Shown piece after piece: positions 10,801-25,200 of a stretch of 64,000 bases of DNA; positions within the stretch are counted from its first letter, which is position 1; each line of letters starts with the position of its first letter. Origin of the DNA: Numida meleagris (Eukaryota > Chordata > Aves > Galliformes > Numididae). Below the pieces are notes generated by a model. That model saw only the letters and a program-made list of their open reading frames with translations, searched no databases and was not told the origin of the DNA. The stretch spans positions 19,125,975 to 19,189,974 of the forward strand of contig NC_034415.1 of assembly GCF_002078875.1 (NCBI RefSeq), read 5' to 3'. Made by a program: the position numbers and the translations under genes.

Positions 10801-13800
10801 GAAATGAAGGATAATGTTCCTATCCATATTCTGTGACAAAAAGACTAATTGTTGTTTTTTGGGCAAATGAGTATTGAATGCAACCAATCCCCAAAGAAAC
10901 TAATGCAAAATTGTTCTTAGTGCTGAATTCTTTGATGTAGTAACTTTCTTAGTTTGTAAATCCTTCATATATTTTGCTAGTATTTTTTGATAGTGCTTAA
11001 AGAGGACAGCAGTATTAAAGGCAAATTATTCTGGTTTTCAGCTCTGTTGCAGCTTCCAAAGTCTGCAGCTATGTTGGTGTTCCAAAGGGGATAGAAACTT
11101 CCTTCCTAACTTGGTTCTTAGGCATATTTAAAAAAAATAAATGATAAGTGCATGGCCCAGAGTTATGGAGCTGCAGAAGTGTGGTAACTAAGGAGGCTAA
11201 TTGGAGTCCTGCATTACATATTGAGCACGTCTGCAGCGCTCTGCTTCTCCAGATGTCAAATGCAGAACTGGTTTGATGCTCTAGCTGTGCAACTGGGTGT
11301 GTTTCACAGGGAGGTATCATTTGGTTTAAAAAGATGGCCAAGAGAGCGAGACAGCAAAGGGTGACACTGGTAAGCTGCCAGAGGTTTTGTAAGGGTTGGG
11401 TTGCGAGAGTCAGCTTTGAGGGTGGCTGGGGGATGATGGGATGGACTGAAGAAGCAGTTTTGGTCAAACCAAGCTCAGCTCAACAGAGAGAGGGCAGCAA
11501 GGTTAAGAGCCATTGCTTACAAGAGGTCATTTTCATAGCCTGCTCATCAACTGGACCCAGCTGTCTCCAGCACGGCACTGTCTGTATACATTCAGGAGCA
11601 ATGTCAGGGGCCAGATGTCCACATTGGAGTAAAACTTAAAAGAGGAATGCTACTTTCAGAAATTAATGAATGAGTGAGGTAGTTAATCTGTTTATTATTA
11701 ATAGCTTGGTGTGGATTTATAGTTTTAATGCTCAGTCATGTACATTGAATAAATCTTTTGTAGTTTAATCAGCCCAGGATTTGTCTGAATAGTTGTATTT
11801 GAGTTACATTTCATGAGTAGAGGGGTAAACACTCATGAGAGGTACTTCCTATGTGAAGCAGAAAAATATGACATTGTCCTATAAGAAACAGCAAAAGAGC
11901 ATCTCCTGTGCATTCAAGGAAAAGCAAAACCTCAAGAAAAAAACAAAACGAAGAATTTAGCCCTGAACTTATATAATCATGGAAAAATAAATTTAAAAAT
12001 AGAATCTGAGTGAAAAGAATTTGGAGCTCAATTGAGCTCAAGCCTTACCATGTACTTCATCTGTTTACTGGCATATGCAGTTTGTTTCGTGTAGGTTCTA
12101 GACCAACGTGATAACAGACTATGTTCTAATGTGAAGAGATATTTTCTGAAAGTGACAGGAAACATTTCCTATATGACAGAGTGATTTGAACTGATGTTGG
12201 TCTGCAGTGGTAGCATAGCACTTAAGCACATTTAGGAATTGCAGAAAGAAAAAGTCTCTCAATGCTCATTTTGTTTGTGTCCTGCCTAATCTACTTAAAA
12301 CAACAGTGACCAGTTTTCTTTCAAAAAAAATCAAGATGCCAAAAACCAACTTGTTATAGTAAGTTGCCTCACAAGTTCTCTTGTTTCTTGAACGTTACTG
12401 GTTTTTAAAAATTGCTTTATCCTACTTATACTAGTCCCTGAATTAGTGTATTTTATGTGAATAGTATTCAGATTAAAATAAGTAAGTAAATGTACGCAGA
12501 CATTTAAGAAAAAAAAAAAAGCTTCAATTGCTAGTTTTCAAAAAGTAGTAAAGTGTAAGTTGTTTTTTTTTCCAGTTACGAGTGTGAAATAGCCAGATTC
12601 TCATCTAGTGCACTATACAGCACTTTAGTCAAGGAACTATTGTTATAGAGCAGATAAGATTAAAAAAAAAATCATTGGGTTTGATGAAAACCTGCATGAA
12701 CAGTGGGGGGAAAAAAAAGCAGAGTTACCATAGCAACCACCAGGGCTTTAGACAGAAGCTAAGTAAATAGTGGAGAAATGTAACAGAAAATGTGAGGGCC
12801 ATTTGATAAAGCATTAAAAAATGAAAATGAAATTTTAAGGCAAACATGATTAATACTCTGCTTTTATCCCTTCAAAATCACCAATCAGCAGCTGGTTGTC
12901 CTTAAAATAAAAATAAGAGGACTGTTATTGATGAAGTTTTAGCATTGGAATCCATTAGACTCTGTTAAAGAGACATTTTTGTGAATTTCGTGAAAAACAG
13001 GTGACAGTTGGATGAGATACTTCTGCTTATTTTCTTCACAACAGAGGTTAAGGCTACAGTGTTAACCTGTGTGGTTGAAGAGGCTTTAAGAATGCCTCTC
13101 CTGATACAAACAGCAGTTAGACGGAAAGTTTGCCTGATGGAAGTGGTCCCGCAGTAGAAATACCATGAGTTCTCTGTGGGATTTTGTTAGGTCAGCTGAC
13201 TGTATAACACTCCATTTGCCAGAGGATTGGCAAAGGCAGCTTTAAAGTTCTTGGGCAGTAGAATTTCATGAATGGACAATGTTGGTAAGTTGCACGGGGC
13301 GGTGTCCTGTATGAAACAGGTTTATGTAGTCTGCACAGTCACTTTCCCATGCTTTTGTGTCTGAACCTGTCCTCTTTAATTTGCATGCTGTGCTTTGATT
13401 TTTGTCTTTTTAAATGCAGTTCATTCAATTCACTGGGTATTAAGCCTAGTATTTTGCCTATATATTGCTTCACAGTTGGGCAGAATTAGACGTTATGTGG
13501 GTGAATATCAAATGATTGCAAGCATCATTTCTTTTCTGCTTCCAGTGCAGCTATTAAATCTGAAATTTGATGTTAGTCCTCACACAGTAGTCCACATTGA
13601 AACCTTAAGTAAATAAGAAAACTTTGAAAGTGGAACATGCACTTTAATGTTCCATCTTGAAAGAGTGTGAATATTGAAGCATTCTAAAAGATAAAATACA
13701 ACAAAAGAAACAAAAAATACTTTATCCTTTCTTTAAAATGCTGTCTGACTCACTTCTTGTCTTCAGGTCTGTGTTAGCACCTGCTTGGTTGCTGCATGTG

Positions 13801-16800
13801 TTACAATATGCTGGCATGGTGCAAGTGGTACCCAGCTATCCAGGCCGTACTGTGCCCTGGGGCTTTGCCTGTGTCAGTGCAGTTCTTGACTGGTGTCTGT
13901 TTCTTCTGTTCTTCTGGTTCAAATCAGCATTGTTTCTGAAGAGCCAGAGATTAAAAATATATGTCTACGTTGAAGTAGGAACTTAAACTGGTAAAGTCTA
14001 GTGTGGCTGGGCTTCAAGTGGTGCAAGTTCTGTGTCAGAGCAGTGTGTTAAGAAGGGGCCAACTTAGCACTGGAGCAGCACGGGGGCTCAGTTGCTGCTG
14101 CACTCGGAGCCATTGCAGGTGGTTGCTGCTCCCAGATCTTTCCTGCAGCCAGAGCACTTTGCTCAGTGTGCCCACCTCTGCCAGAGGTCTGATCCAAAAG
14201 CTCTGCAGAATCAAATTACTGTATGAGGCCTTATTATCACGCAACTCACTCTGCTAGGGCATTGAGATTTTTATTGTATTGATGTGCACTTCAGGTCAGA
14301 AAACTCATAAACATTACATTGTGAAGTAGTTTTCTATGATCACTCAGTTAAGTTCCTGCTGAACATGTTTAGCACAAGTAAAACAGGAATGGTTTTCTAG
14401 CACTTTTTTGTACCATGCTGTTGCACATGTGTGGAAACCCAGAAGTGTGGTGCTGTGGTGGGTCACGCAGGCTTGAGATACTGAGCACGTTGTGAGAAAT
14501 GTGGTCTGTCACTGGTGTCACGAGGCAGGAGCACAGCTGAACCCTGCATTTTTGTCAGATGAAACTCAATCCCACTAGGTGGTGCAAGCAAATAAATCAC
14601 CTTGCAAAATACTTCTTGCCAGATTAGTAAGCTTGGGGGAAATGTGTCTTTTACTAAATTAGAACGCAGTCTTCATTTTTACCTTTGTAATTATGTACAT
14701 TAGTTATTAAGAGCGTCATAGGCTTCTCCTTCCACATGCAAGAAAAGGTGAGTTCTGTTCTTTGCTGAGATGTGTGTATCTGCCTTTTGGGTAGCGTAGG
14801 CTGGCAGCGGGATCCTGTGCTCAGAGCTGAGGTGGTGACCTGCAGAAGAAGTGGAAAAGCTTGCAGTGTTTCTGTTCTGGCAGAAGGGCTGCTGATGTCC
14901 TTCGAGGGCCTTTCCAGGCAGTCAGCTGTACCGTGCCTGGCCCTCGGAGTCTCTCCCATTATGATTTATCCTCGGCCAGTTGCACTTTGGATTTGCTTTC
15001 CTCTACAGCAATATCATATACATACAATTGTATATTTACAAGAAAAACAAGTTTCAGATGGTAAGTTAAAATACCACACCATCAATTTATTCTCCTGAAT
15101 AATTACTGTATAAAACTCCAGTAGAAATTCACCTTTGAGATACAATGTATACAGCTAGTCTGCAATGGTCATTGTGCTATGTTTATTAGATCAGTGGCTC
15201 TATTATGCTTTAAACATATAATGTTTAAAATGACAATGAACAATAGAAAAAAAACACTCAAACCTGGAAACACACTTCCATTGTACTTCTGGACGTGATT
15301 ATAATATGACATTATCAATTCATGTTGTACTAGCTATACCATTGTGTTGAATTTAGACAATAATCTCTCCATAATTCAGTCTTTTACTAGGTTTTCTCTT
15401 CCTCCTCCTTCCTGCTGAAAAGCACTCTTATCAAATGGTGGCTTTGCTAAAGATAAGCTGGACGGTAGTTGGTCAACAGCTTTTTATAGCTGCAAACCAT
15501 TAGCAGAAGTATTTAAATTCTAAAAAAGCACATTCTTGAGATAAGCAGAAATTCCTGGGGCCTTCCACTTATGGAGAGCTATCAGCACTGTTGATTTTTG
15601 TCTAAGTCATATTTTATCAGAGTTCATATGGCTTCCCAGCAGACCCCAGGCTGCCAGCTCTCCGAGAAGGTGATGGCATCGTGGCCCTGCCGTGGTGCTG
15701 AGGCAGCCCCTGCTGCCTGCACTCCTGGGAGAGTGCTGCAGTGAACATGTTGTCAGCTGCTTAGCAGTCAGTGTGAGACAGCAAGTGTTCTTCTGTGGTG
15801 CTGTTTTCCCCACTTACATCTTTCTTTCGGGCCTTTCTTTCACAACGAGTGCAGTGTGTTCATAAGTGCTTTATTATCATGTTTCAGTCCAGGGCTCTGT
15901 AGTAAGATGATGACTGCAGCTCTGTGGTGAAAGTTGAGTACTTTTCAGTGCCGTGTATTTACCGAAATGGAAATTTTTCATTTCAAAGTGACTGAAATAT
16001 CATTTAAGATGGGTGTTTTGCTGCATTTGTCCTAGCCCCTATAAATGTGATGGAAGTTTGTTTTGCTGTTGTTGTTGTGGGCTTTTTTTCTTAGTAAATA
16101 AGGCAGGGACACATTTAAGTATAAAAAGTAAACCCAGCAATACGTGACATAAAACGCTGCATATCTAGCCTGTGCCCATGAAATCTCAATTGACCAACAG
16201 CCATTGCATACGCTAGTTACAAATCATAAACACATACTCTTAAGTTTTACAATAAGATTTTATTAGAATGTATAGCCTCTGTAGTGCAGACAGAAAAAAT
16301 TGCAGCAGAGATGTTGTATTTAAAATGCAGACAGTATTTTTTTTTCCTTAGTTTTCTTGTGGTAGGGAACCAACATATTCAATTGACAAGGTATGCTTTT
16401 GGCTTTTATTAATTCCAAAATTAGAGTAGAATTTGTATTTGTATTATGAGTGAAGTAGAAGGATTTTATATATGAAAGGACTTCGATATTCATACTGAAA
16501 AAAGTGGTGCCTATTGTGTTGGTTACTTGTATTGAAGTAATATGTGGGAGTCCTGGCTGTGAGTGTTAATCCACCGCACCTAAGGGATGAATGTACAGAA
16601 GAAAGATGCCGACCTGCCATCATGGTGCTTGTGTTCAAAGAAGTCTAACAATTTTGGTGACAAATAGACTGAACATTAATGAAAACATAAGAGAGAAAAC
16701 TGCTCATTTAGATATCTAGTTTGTTTTCCACAAAACATAAAGATAGCAAGTTAAAGACTGCATGACAAAATGTGAACTCTTTACTTTTGCCATATATTTG

Positions 16801-18310
16801 ATAATATGTAGTGTGCAAAACTTCTTTTGGCTCTTGTTTGTGTTTGTGCTTTCCTCCCTTTGGATTTTTTTTCCTGAGCATATTACTGTGCAGTTGGAGT
16901 GGTTCCATTGTTTCTGTAACTGCTAGTTATTCCATATGCAGATGGTGAAGGAGAAGTCTGGCCTCATTATCTGTACTAAATGAACCAAGAAACTTAATTC
17001 TTACCTCAATTTCATGTTTGCCCTCTTTATGTATATGTGTGTGTACACACACGTGTATTGTGAAGGACCTGAGCAGCATTGAGGGCTTTGTTCTTTTACA
17101 TAAGGTGTCTGGAGAGGTTGAAGTTTTTAATTTGTGACAGGCTGGTATTGTGATGTTTTCTGCTATATGCAGTCTGTTTCTGGTAGTATCTACTCTGTAG
17201 ACTGTAAACACTAGCAGGGAGTAACTTTTAGGTAATGGAAGAACCAACTGCTGAGATTAGGTTGATAAACCTTGCTGGACACAGGCACGGCCAGGGAGAT
17301 GGGTGGCTGGAGAAAATATTCTATCTGAATACTGAAGGTTTGATTTTGAAGTTAAAGTCCAATTTTCACAAATCACTATTTAATGTCGGTCTTCAGAAGA
17401 CACTTTTGTTAGCATAATAATTCTGCTGACAAGTATTTATTTACTTATTTTACACTGTGCAAGGACCAACCTATGTAGATATTCTTGAAAAATGTGCTGC
17501 TTAATTTTTTAGGAACCTAACATCTCATACAACTAGGTTTTGCTGAATTATTTTGTGAAGAAAATCTTGGATGATTATGTGACATTGCTTAGTATATACA
17601 ATGTTGATGATTAAGACCATTCCAAGATTTTTATAAACTAGAATTCATATAAACATGGGTATGGAAAAAAACCTGAGATTTCTTTTAAAAGAAAAATTTT
17701 TGTATGAAATGTTTTTAGCCCTTTGGTGTTTTAGTAAACCAAGTAAAACACTACAGAAAATTTAAGGTAACTGAGAAGGAAAGATGAGGAGGGGTATGGT
17801 TGTAGCTCACTCAGACCTGCTTCGGTTCCTGCTGTAGCCTTGTCCCTTGAGGACTGCAAAGTGAAAGGGAGCTTATAGCTTGTGGTATGCTCAGAACTAC
17901 TGGATCTGTCTTTTCCCAGCAAGAGGAGAGTGGGGTAACCAGAAAACTGGATTTGGCAGGTGCCTGAGATGCTGGATTTTGTGTCAGGTATTTGGATTAG
18001 AAACCACCTAGGAACATTAGAAGCCTGGGTTTTCCAGCCTGCTGTTCAGCTTTGCAGCCAAGGTTAACTTGCAAGTCCAGGCATCTCTCTTGTGTGAGTA
18101 TATCTGGCAGACACTGGTACTACAGCACGGAATTGACTGGAAGGAGATAGTGTCCCTATCTCTGTCCCATACACCTTGGATTTAGTGGCTTGCCTTGACA
18201 AGTGGCTTGTCTCGCTGCTGCTGCTTCTGTTCCTGGGAGTAGAACACCAAAATAATTCTAGCTGCAAAGTTTGTCAAATCAATTAACTTAATATATTGTG
18301 CTCTGGTTAA

Positions 18311-18334
18311 TATACAGTGGTCTATACAGTGGTC
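18311..18334. repeat. 12-bp tandem duplication
   Basis: The unit tatacagtggtc occurs twice, head to tail and without mismatch. Probably a replication-slippage product. Confidence 0.8.
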
Positions 18335-19390
18335 TGTGGTTGACAGGAGCTGAGTCCTTTCTGGTCCTAATACTAGAACGCTAGTATACTAGAATAAGGG
18401 AGGATGCAAATGCAGATCATGAAATACCAATGTAAAGTAAAAGGTTGTCTGCTTTCAGGTCACACAGTCATCAGTTCCTTGTTCAACATCAGCAGACTCA
18501 ACAGCCTGCAGTACCTTGACTTCAAAGAATGTAATGTAGCTATGTGTTAGGGTTTGAACTTAAGGTTTCATCTGCCATTAACAAAACCAAACCAAGAAGT
18601 TATTAACTTAACTATAACCATTAACAGAACCAAAATCAAGACAAAAATGATACAAGCTGCCTGTAAAAACAAAAAGGAAATAATGCTCTAGAAGATTAGA
18701 CAAAAAAAGCTGTATGTGTTCTGTGAAGCTAATGTGAAGAAAAGCCCTCTAATGTGCTTAATATACTGTTACCTAGACACGTGTGGTGACAGGAGAGCCA
18801 TTGGGTCTTCTAAAGCATTTTCTGCTGGCAGTCGGCTGATTTGGAACACTGCTCAGTTCTGCCGTGGCTGCTCAGAGCCAGCTGCAGAGAGAGGAACAAA
18901 GGAGGAAACCCAACTGGTGAAAGAAGAGAAAATGGTTAAGTTACGTAGTGTATTGTTTTGCTGTCCGTGGTGTATCTCTGTTTTCTGCTTTGTACAAATG
19001 TGTTACTGATGATGCTGTATCCAAAGAGATAAAAAGCAACATTTAGTGTCTAGGGGAGAGTTGATTAGGCAGCAAATCACTTCCTGAAACCCCAGAACTG
19101 TAATTTTTAAGATGAATATTCTGAGTGCCCAGGATATAGCGTGTTTAAACTTAGTCTATTATTGGTATCAGTATATGCTCTTTTCTATGTAGAAATGTTT
19201 AAGTTCCTTTTTTTGTTGTTTGCAGAGGCTATAAGCTGGCAGGCTGATTAGCAGCCCTTCTCTAAAGGGTCTGAAGGCTGTGGTGGACACAAAGTTGCAT
19301 AGAAACCAACAGCAGAGGGTCATTATCAGTAAGGCAAACTGCCTGCTAAGGTACATGAGATTGTTAGCAGACTGAGCAATGTTACTATTG

Positions 19391-19845
19391 TTTCTCCTTG
19401 ATCAGCGCTGGTGGAGTCCCACCTGAAATACTGTCTGGCTTTTGGCCTTCCCCTTCAAGAAAGGTGCTGAGGTCCAGGGGTCAGTAGAGGTTGGGCCGAG
19501 ATGGTGAGGACCTTGCACGCCCAGCCTTGAAAGGTGATTGAGAGATCTGGGCTTACTTCGACTTGTAAAGACAGGAATTGTAGTGGCAAACTACTGCAGT
19601 TTGAAATGCAGTTACGGAGATGCTTAAGGTAAACTCTCCTCTAACCAAGGGATATTGGCTGTAGGTTGCAGCTTGGAAGGTTTGGGTTTATCCTTAGGAT
19701 AAATGTTTTTTTGAAGAGGATGGAGTAGTCCTAGAGCACGTTACGTGGAGAGGTTGGTGAGGTTTTGAAGGCAGCTAGATGAAGCTGCAACTGACCTGAT
19801 CTGGTGTTGGGAGGTCTAACTTAAATGATCTCCAAAAGCTCCTTA
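19391..19845 (+). mobile_element. CR1 LINE fragment, old and diverged
   Basis: Begins with gagtcccacctgaaatactg followed by gcttttggccttccccttc, a recognisable CR1 segment. Later parts, such as aggataaatgtttttttgaa and atctggtgttgggaggtcta, follow CR1 order with many substitutions. More decayed than the copies at 7.4 and 31.1 kb. The boundaries are approximate. Confidence 0.75.
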
Positions 19846-22179
19846 AAAATAATATTTCTTTAATTCCTTAATTAATTTCTTAATTCTTTATTTTTAAGAG
19901 CTTGAACTGCAGGGAGTATGGTAGAAGAAGGTCTGATGATAACATCAGACAGAAAACAGACGTTGCCACTGCTACTTTGACAGATTCTTGTAGTGAACTA
20001 AATATTCCCATTAGAAATTATAGGTGGTTGGTACATGACATGACTCATGAACTGAAAAAACAGAAATACATGCTGTAGGTGTAGAAATATTGGGACTTAA
20101 AAACCCTGCACATTTTAGAAAGTGCTTGTCGAAAAGCGTAACAATTTAGACAAATGCAGATACATTCTGTTTAATTTAAACATATGCAGAAAGGAACAGT
20201 GAAATGAAACAAAATATGAATTTAACTGTGATGGCCATTTAATAATGGAATTGCTGTGCTGGCATGCTCCCATGTTAATTGTTTGTTTTAAAAATATCTT
20301 CCTGCTAATTTTTCTGATGTTTCATGCACTGGCAGGTGTTGTTAGAGCCTCAGTTGCTATGAATAGCAAAACCACACTTCTAACAAAAGCAAACACTTGC
20401 TCAGCTAGGTGGGAGATAGTCTTTTCTGGCTGGTTTGGACCATCGGTAAAAGCTCCTCTGATATTGCTAGACTCGTCTGTCTAATGTGGCCTGAGTTCAG
20501 GAAATTTCATGGAGACTCTTGTTCTCTTTTCTCCCCCACAAACCCTGCATGCTGTAGGGGTGAATTTAAGTAAAGCAAGGAGTAGCTACTTTTGGCTGTG
20601 GTCTCAAATGGTGATTTTCAACGATAGAGGAGAGACTTACCTGATCTTTTTATCGCCAATTTTTTATTAGCACTTTGTGCTTCAGCAGCATCATCATGTT
20701 GAAGTTTAAATTAATTCAAGAGAGATTTTCTAATTTACCTAAAATGTGGAATATTTGAGATAACAGAATAAGCCCTCCAGGTCATGTGTTTTCCAGTAGC
20801 AGCAAAGTCAGTTCTGCTTAGTTAAGCTAATATTCTTCTAAATTCCTTTCCTGTGTCTTGCCTAAGTGTAAAAATAGGAGCACGAAGAACAGAGAGTTCC
20901 TGCAGTGTCTAAATGTATTTTAACAAAAGTCATTGGCCAGAAAAGTGAAGAGGAAGTATTGGTCAACCTGTGTATTTGGCTAAAACGCAATACAGATTTC
21001 CATCACCTCTTTTTAGGATCTTGGGTTGGTTAAGTATACGTAGCTTGACAGAAGTTAATCACTTGAGGTTCTTCAGATGAGAAATTATATCTGGATCACA
21101 GAAAGGCAGAGGAACCATTTATTACAGTCTAGTTTTATACAGTTTATGAAGCAACAGATTAAAGCTGAAATATGTCTGGCAGATTCTGGAAATGCTAACA
21201 GACCTTTTATGATAGCATCCAACAGAAATCACTGAGCGCTCAGAGACTTCAGGATTAAATCTGTACAACTAGTTTGGGTCAAAATTATTGATGCTTATTT
21301 GAAAGAAATGAACAGATTGCAGAAAGTATTTGCATTTCCAAACAATGAGATGCTTTGCTTCTTTGTTCTACACAAATGAGGCCAAGTAACGGTCGAGTTA
21401 AGTAAGTTTACTGAAGTAAAATGTTTTTTCTTTTCAGTAAAAGTCAGCAATACCGTTTCCTTATCCAGATAATAAATCTAGTTGTGCCTAACATTGATTT
21501 AGTTTTTCATTGCACCAGAGATCATTTTTTTCATTCTTTTTTTTTCACGTTACATTGTTCATTTTTCTTTTTAAGCCAGAGTAGGCTACCTGCTGGCTGG
21601 ATTAGTTTCTGCAAACAAGTGCAGGTTACTGCATTCATCTACTCAAGGATCTTGGTGTGCTTGGCTGTGATTGTGAAATACCTGCATATTTCCACTGTAG
21701 ACGTATCTCTTTCTCTTCATCTTTAAATATGCAGTAACTCATCCATTGAAGGACATGACTTTCAGACTTCACAGTAATGAACTGCAAAAGGTGTGCGTTA
21801 GCGTTCTTCTAGACGTTCATGCAAAGTCACACTAGGTAAGCTGCCAGCTCTCTGGCTAACCAGAGCTCTGTACGGTAGAAGTGAGTGAAACTGTTTGCAT
21901 TATTAGGCATATCAGATTCTTAGAGGGGGACATCCATACACTTCTGAGGAAAAGTGGTGACAACTAAGTGTACATTGAATGTTCTGTTAAACAGTCAAAA
22001 GGCTTATTTTGATTATTTAATAGGAGCAATTGATACCATATAGACACTTTGTGAAGAAATTCCCTGGGATGATGATTACTTTTGAGTGTTTGCTTCTCCT
22101 GTATGTGACTATCAGTATGGTGGGCATGCCTCTAGTTAAATCTTGCATGCCCTTAAAAAGAGAAGAAAAGAATTTATTT

Positions 22180-22201
22180 GCACTTTTTTTTTTTTTTTTT
22201 T
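22180..22201. repeat. poly-T tract
   Basis: A run of about 20 T in the first large PIGK intron. No associated retrocopy is apparent. Confidence 0.85.
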
Positions 22202-25200
22202 TAAGGAATAGCAGAATTAACAATGTTCTCTTCTGGCATTTTCCCTGTAGTTTAGTGCATCTGTTGGTTAAATGTACCTTATTCTTAAATACACATGAAG
22301 TTAGGAGTTAGCAGGTAGATCAAGTACCTGGCATTGATCCAAGGTCTAATTCTTAATCTTCTGTAGTATGGCTATGGTAGATGAATTTCTTAATGGCCAA
22401 TTTTAAAAACCATTCACTCAAACCTGACATAGCCCATTTCAGTCTCCCTCTAATAGGAAACCTAATAACTTTTTCTGATGTGGTACATAAAGCTTTGGTG
22501 TTTTGTTTTCTTTTTATTGCTAGATGCAAGCACGTTTGTGTATTTACAGTCAATAAAGCTATCAGTGCTATACATGGACTTAGATTAATAATTTCAGCCT
22601 TTTAGCTTGGGTTGTCTAATTTAGGCCGCTGCTGTGTTATTTGCATCCTTTGGTGACATGTTGACTGTCTGATCAGTTGCAGCATTTCTACTTTCAAGCC
22701 ACTTTTAGAAGTGGGACAAGCTGTTGCAATACCTTCATTCACAGTTTTCAGAAGTTATCTATTAAACAAACAATGCTGCAGTTCACGAGCTGTGCAAGAC
22801 TCTTCTTCCTTAATGTATTTTTGTTGCTGATAGCCTCTTTTCTTTACCCTGGCTTATCACTGTGACTTTGATCTTGTGTAGTTTCTGAAAGAAGTATGTG
22901 TTAGGACTTACCTTTCAGGATCAGTAGTTTCAAAGAGCTGCAGTGTTACCTGTGCATGCGTCTTATGCGTGGAAAGAATGTGCTCTTTTCAAACCAGCAT
23001 ATCTAGAGACTGCATAGGCCTTAGCCCTACTGCCTCATGTAATTAATGAATGTTTACATTGCCCAGGGAGCCAGGCTTCATGGCTGCATTGTACAGTTTG
23101 TCCCAATTATCAAGTCTTTTCTCTCTCCTGAAGTGTCCTAACAGCACATTTCTGCCATGAGCAAACCAGGTAGTGATCACATGCTGCTCTTTTTTTCTTG
23201 TATTTTTACAATACTTGCATGAGATAAAATATATCTATGCCCTAAAGCCATTGCAGCTCTTCTGCGTAGCAGACCATAGCACTTGTGGCAAAATATGCCA
23301 CTTCTTGATAGTAAGGATTTGTATTTCAGCATGCGATGACTCTCTCAGGAATTTTCCCACAAGAAAGAGCATGTAAATATAAATAACAAATAAGGTTTTT
23401 CACTAAATATCTTGACACATTTTACTGGATTTAGATTCACTTTCCACAGTTTCTGTTTCACGCTTACTTTCCTCCATCTAAGAGCACTCACAGCGGCAGT
23501 ATAAAAATAACTTCCAAATTGAAGTTTTCAGGATCCTTCTCTTCTGCTGTCTCTTACTGCTTCTCACTTCTTTTCTGATTTTGTGTTTCTTTCTAGTCTT
23601 CTCCCTGAAAATCAAGATCTCCTTATGCTTTGCTTACCAGCTGTCAGGCGTGATGCAGTATATGCTGATATGCTGCTGTGTTAGCTTGCTTTGCCACTGT
23701 TGGCAGCACTCTGCTGTCATGCTCAATTGAGACAGAAAGGAGCATTTCTCACTGGAAAATTAATTCATGAAAGATGACTTTTGTTTTTGTAGTAGAATCA
23801 TTTTGAAAGACATTGAGCATACAAAGAAATATGTATTACAACAAATTAGCTCATAATTTTATGAAGGTTTAAGTGTCAAATATCAATGAAGTAAATAGTG
23901 AGGTCAAATGATTTTGTGAAATTACAGCCTCAAATTACCTCATGTGATTTGAGCACAAATTCCATCCACTGAGATGACTTCTTGTATTTTTTTTCCTGGC
24001 ATAACTGTTATTTTTTTTTTTAGCAAAAATGAATGCAATCCCAAGCATCTGGAAATTCTGTAAGCAAAGTAAGCAACTTCACCTTCCTTGTGTCCCTCTG
24101 AAAGAGAAAAGCAAGGTCAGAAAGATTGCAATGGATATTTCCTGACCTGTTCTTCCTCCACCCTACAAAACACAGGAGGAAATAGAACATCCTCTGTGTT
24201 GACCTTTTCCTCCTTTCTAGTTATGGCCTTTCTATCCTTTATGCCTTTTAGAAGAGGATTGGTTTTTACAGGCAATTCATCCAGCCTATGAGGCCCAGCA
24301 ATAGTGGGGCTTGTGTAAGATGAAGTAGCAGTTTTGCAGTAAGTTTTCACGTAATTCTTTCTACTCTATACCGACCATCCTAATTATGTTGCTTTTTTTA
24401 CTTTGATTGCAAAGCTGACCACATTAACTAATGTAATTTTCTTGATGGAGTGTGAAACTGTTCTGTGCTTGTAAATTAGACAGATGTATATGTTGTGTTG
24501 CAGTTCTGTGGTGTTTATCTGTCAGCATGGTCTCTGATGCAAGTTTTCCTCACTACGACTAGTGCTTTCTCAATGTTTGCACATGGCTCAGGCCATATAT
24601 GTACCTAAAGTAACCAGTTTTGGATACAGCTCCTGCTTGGGGGAAGGGAGGTACATGGTGTTGCTTGATCTTACTGGCAGTGAGCTGTCTCTGTTCTATC
24701 TTATTAAAAAGACTATTTAAAATGTAGTAAATGTGTCTACTTCCAGGGGGTTTTATGCTCTGATAGCTGTATTTGGCTTATACGTGCTTATAAATATAGG
24801 TCTCCCAAAAAATTAATTTATGGTCAGTGATAACTTGATGTTTTTGGTTGCTCAGTGATCTGCATATCCTCTTCACAGCTGATTTTTCTTAGAGTGAGCT
24901 GAGCATTTGGTGCTAGGAGGTGAGGCGGTGGTCTGTTCATTCTCTTGACAAAGTGCCCTGCTGTAACTTTAGATGATAGCACTGCAACATCATAATAATG
25001 AATACTATACTACTATTGTCAAATTTACAAATACCGTTTACTGTGAGTTATTCTTGCACCTTAGCCGTAACCCCAAATGCCCAAAGTTTATTGATACAGT
25101 GCTTTATCATACCTGCTAGCTCAAGTTAATGACTTGCTCCAAGTAAAGGACATTCTTTGGCAATATTTCATACAGCTTTTTTGTCACTTTTTTGAGCTTC

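Noticed and set aside
11069..11467. 132-codon minus-strand frame
   Set aside because: The sequence is locally more GC-rich, which lengthens chance frames. No domain, splice context or familiar motif was seen.
12024..12039. Perfect 16-bp palindrome gagctcaattgagctc
   Set aside because: About one perfect 16-bp palindrome is expected by chance in 64 kb, and the flanks do not extend the pairing.
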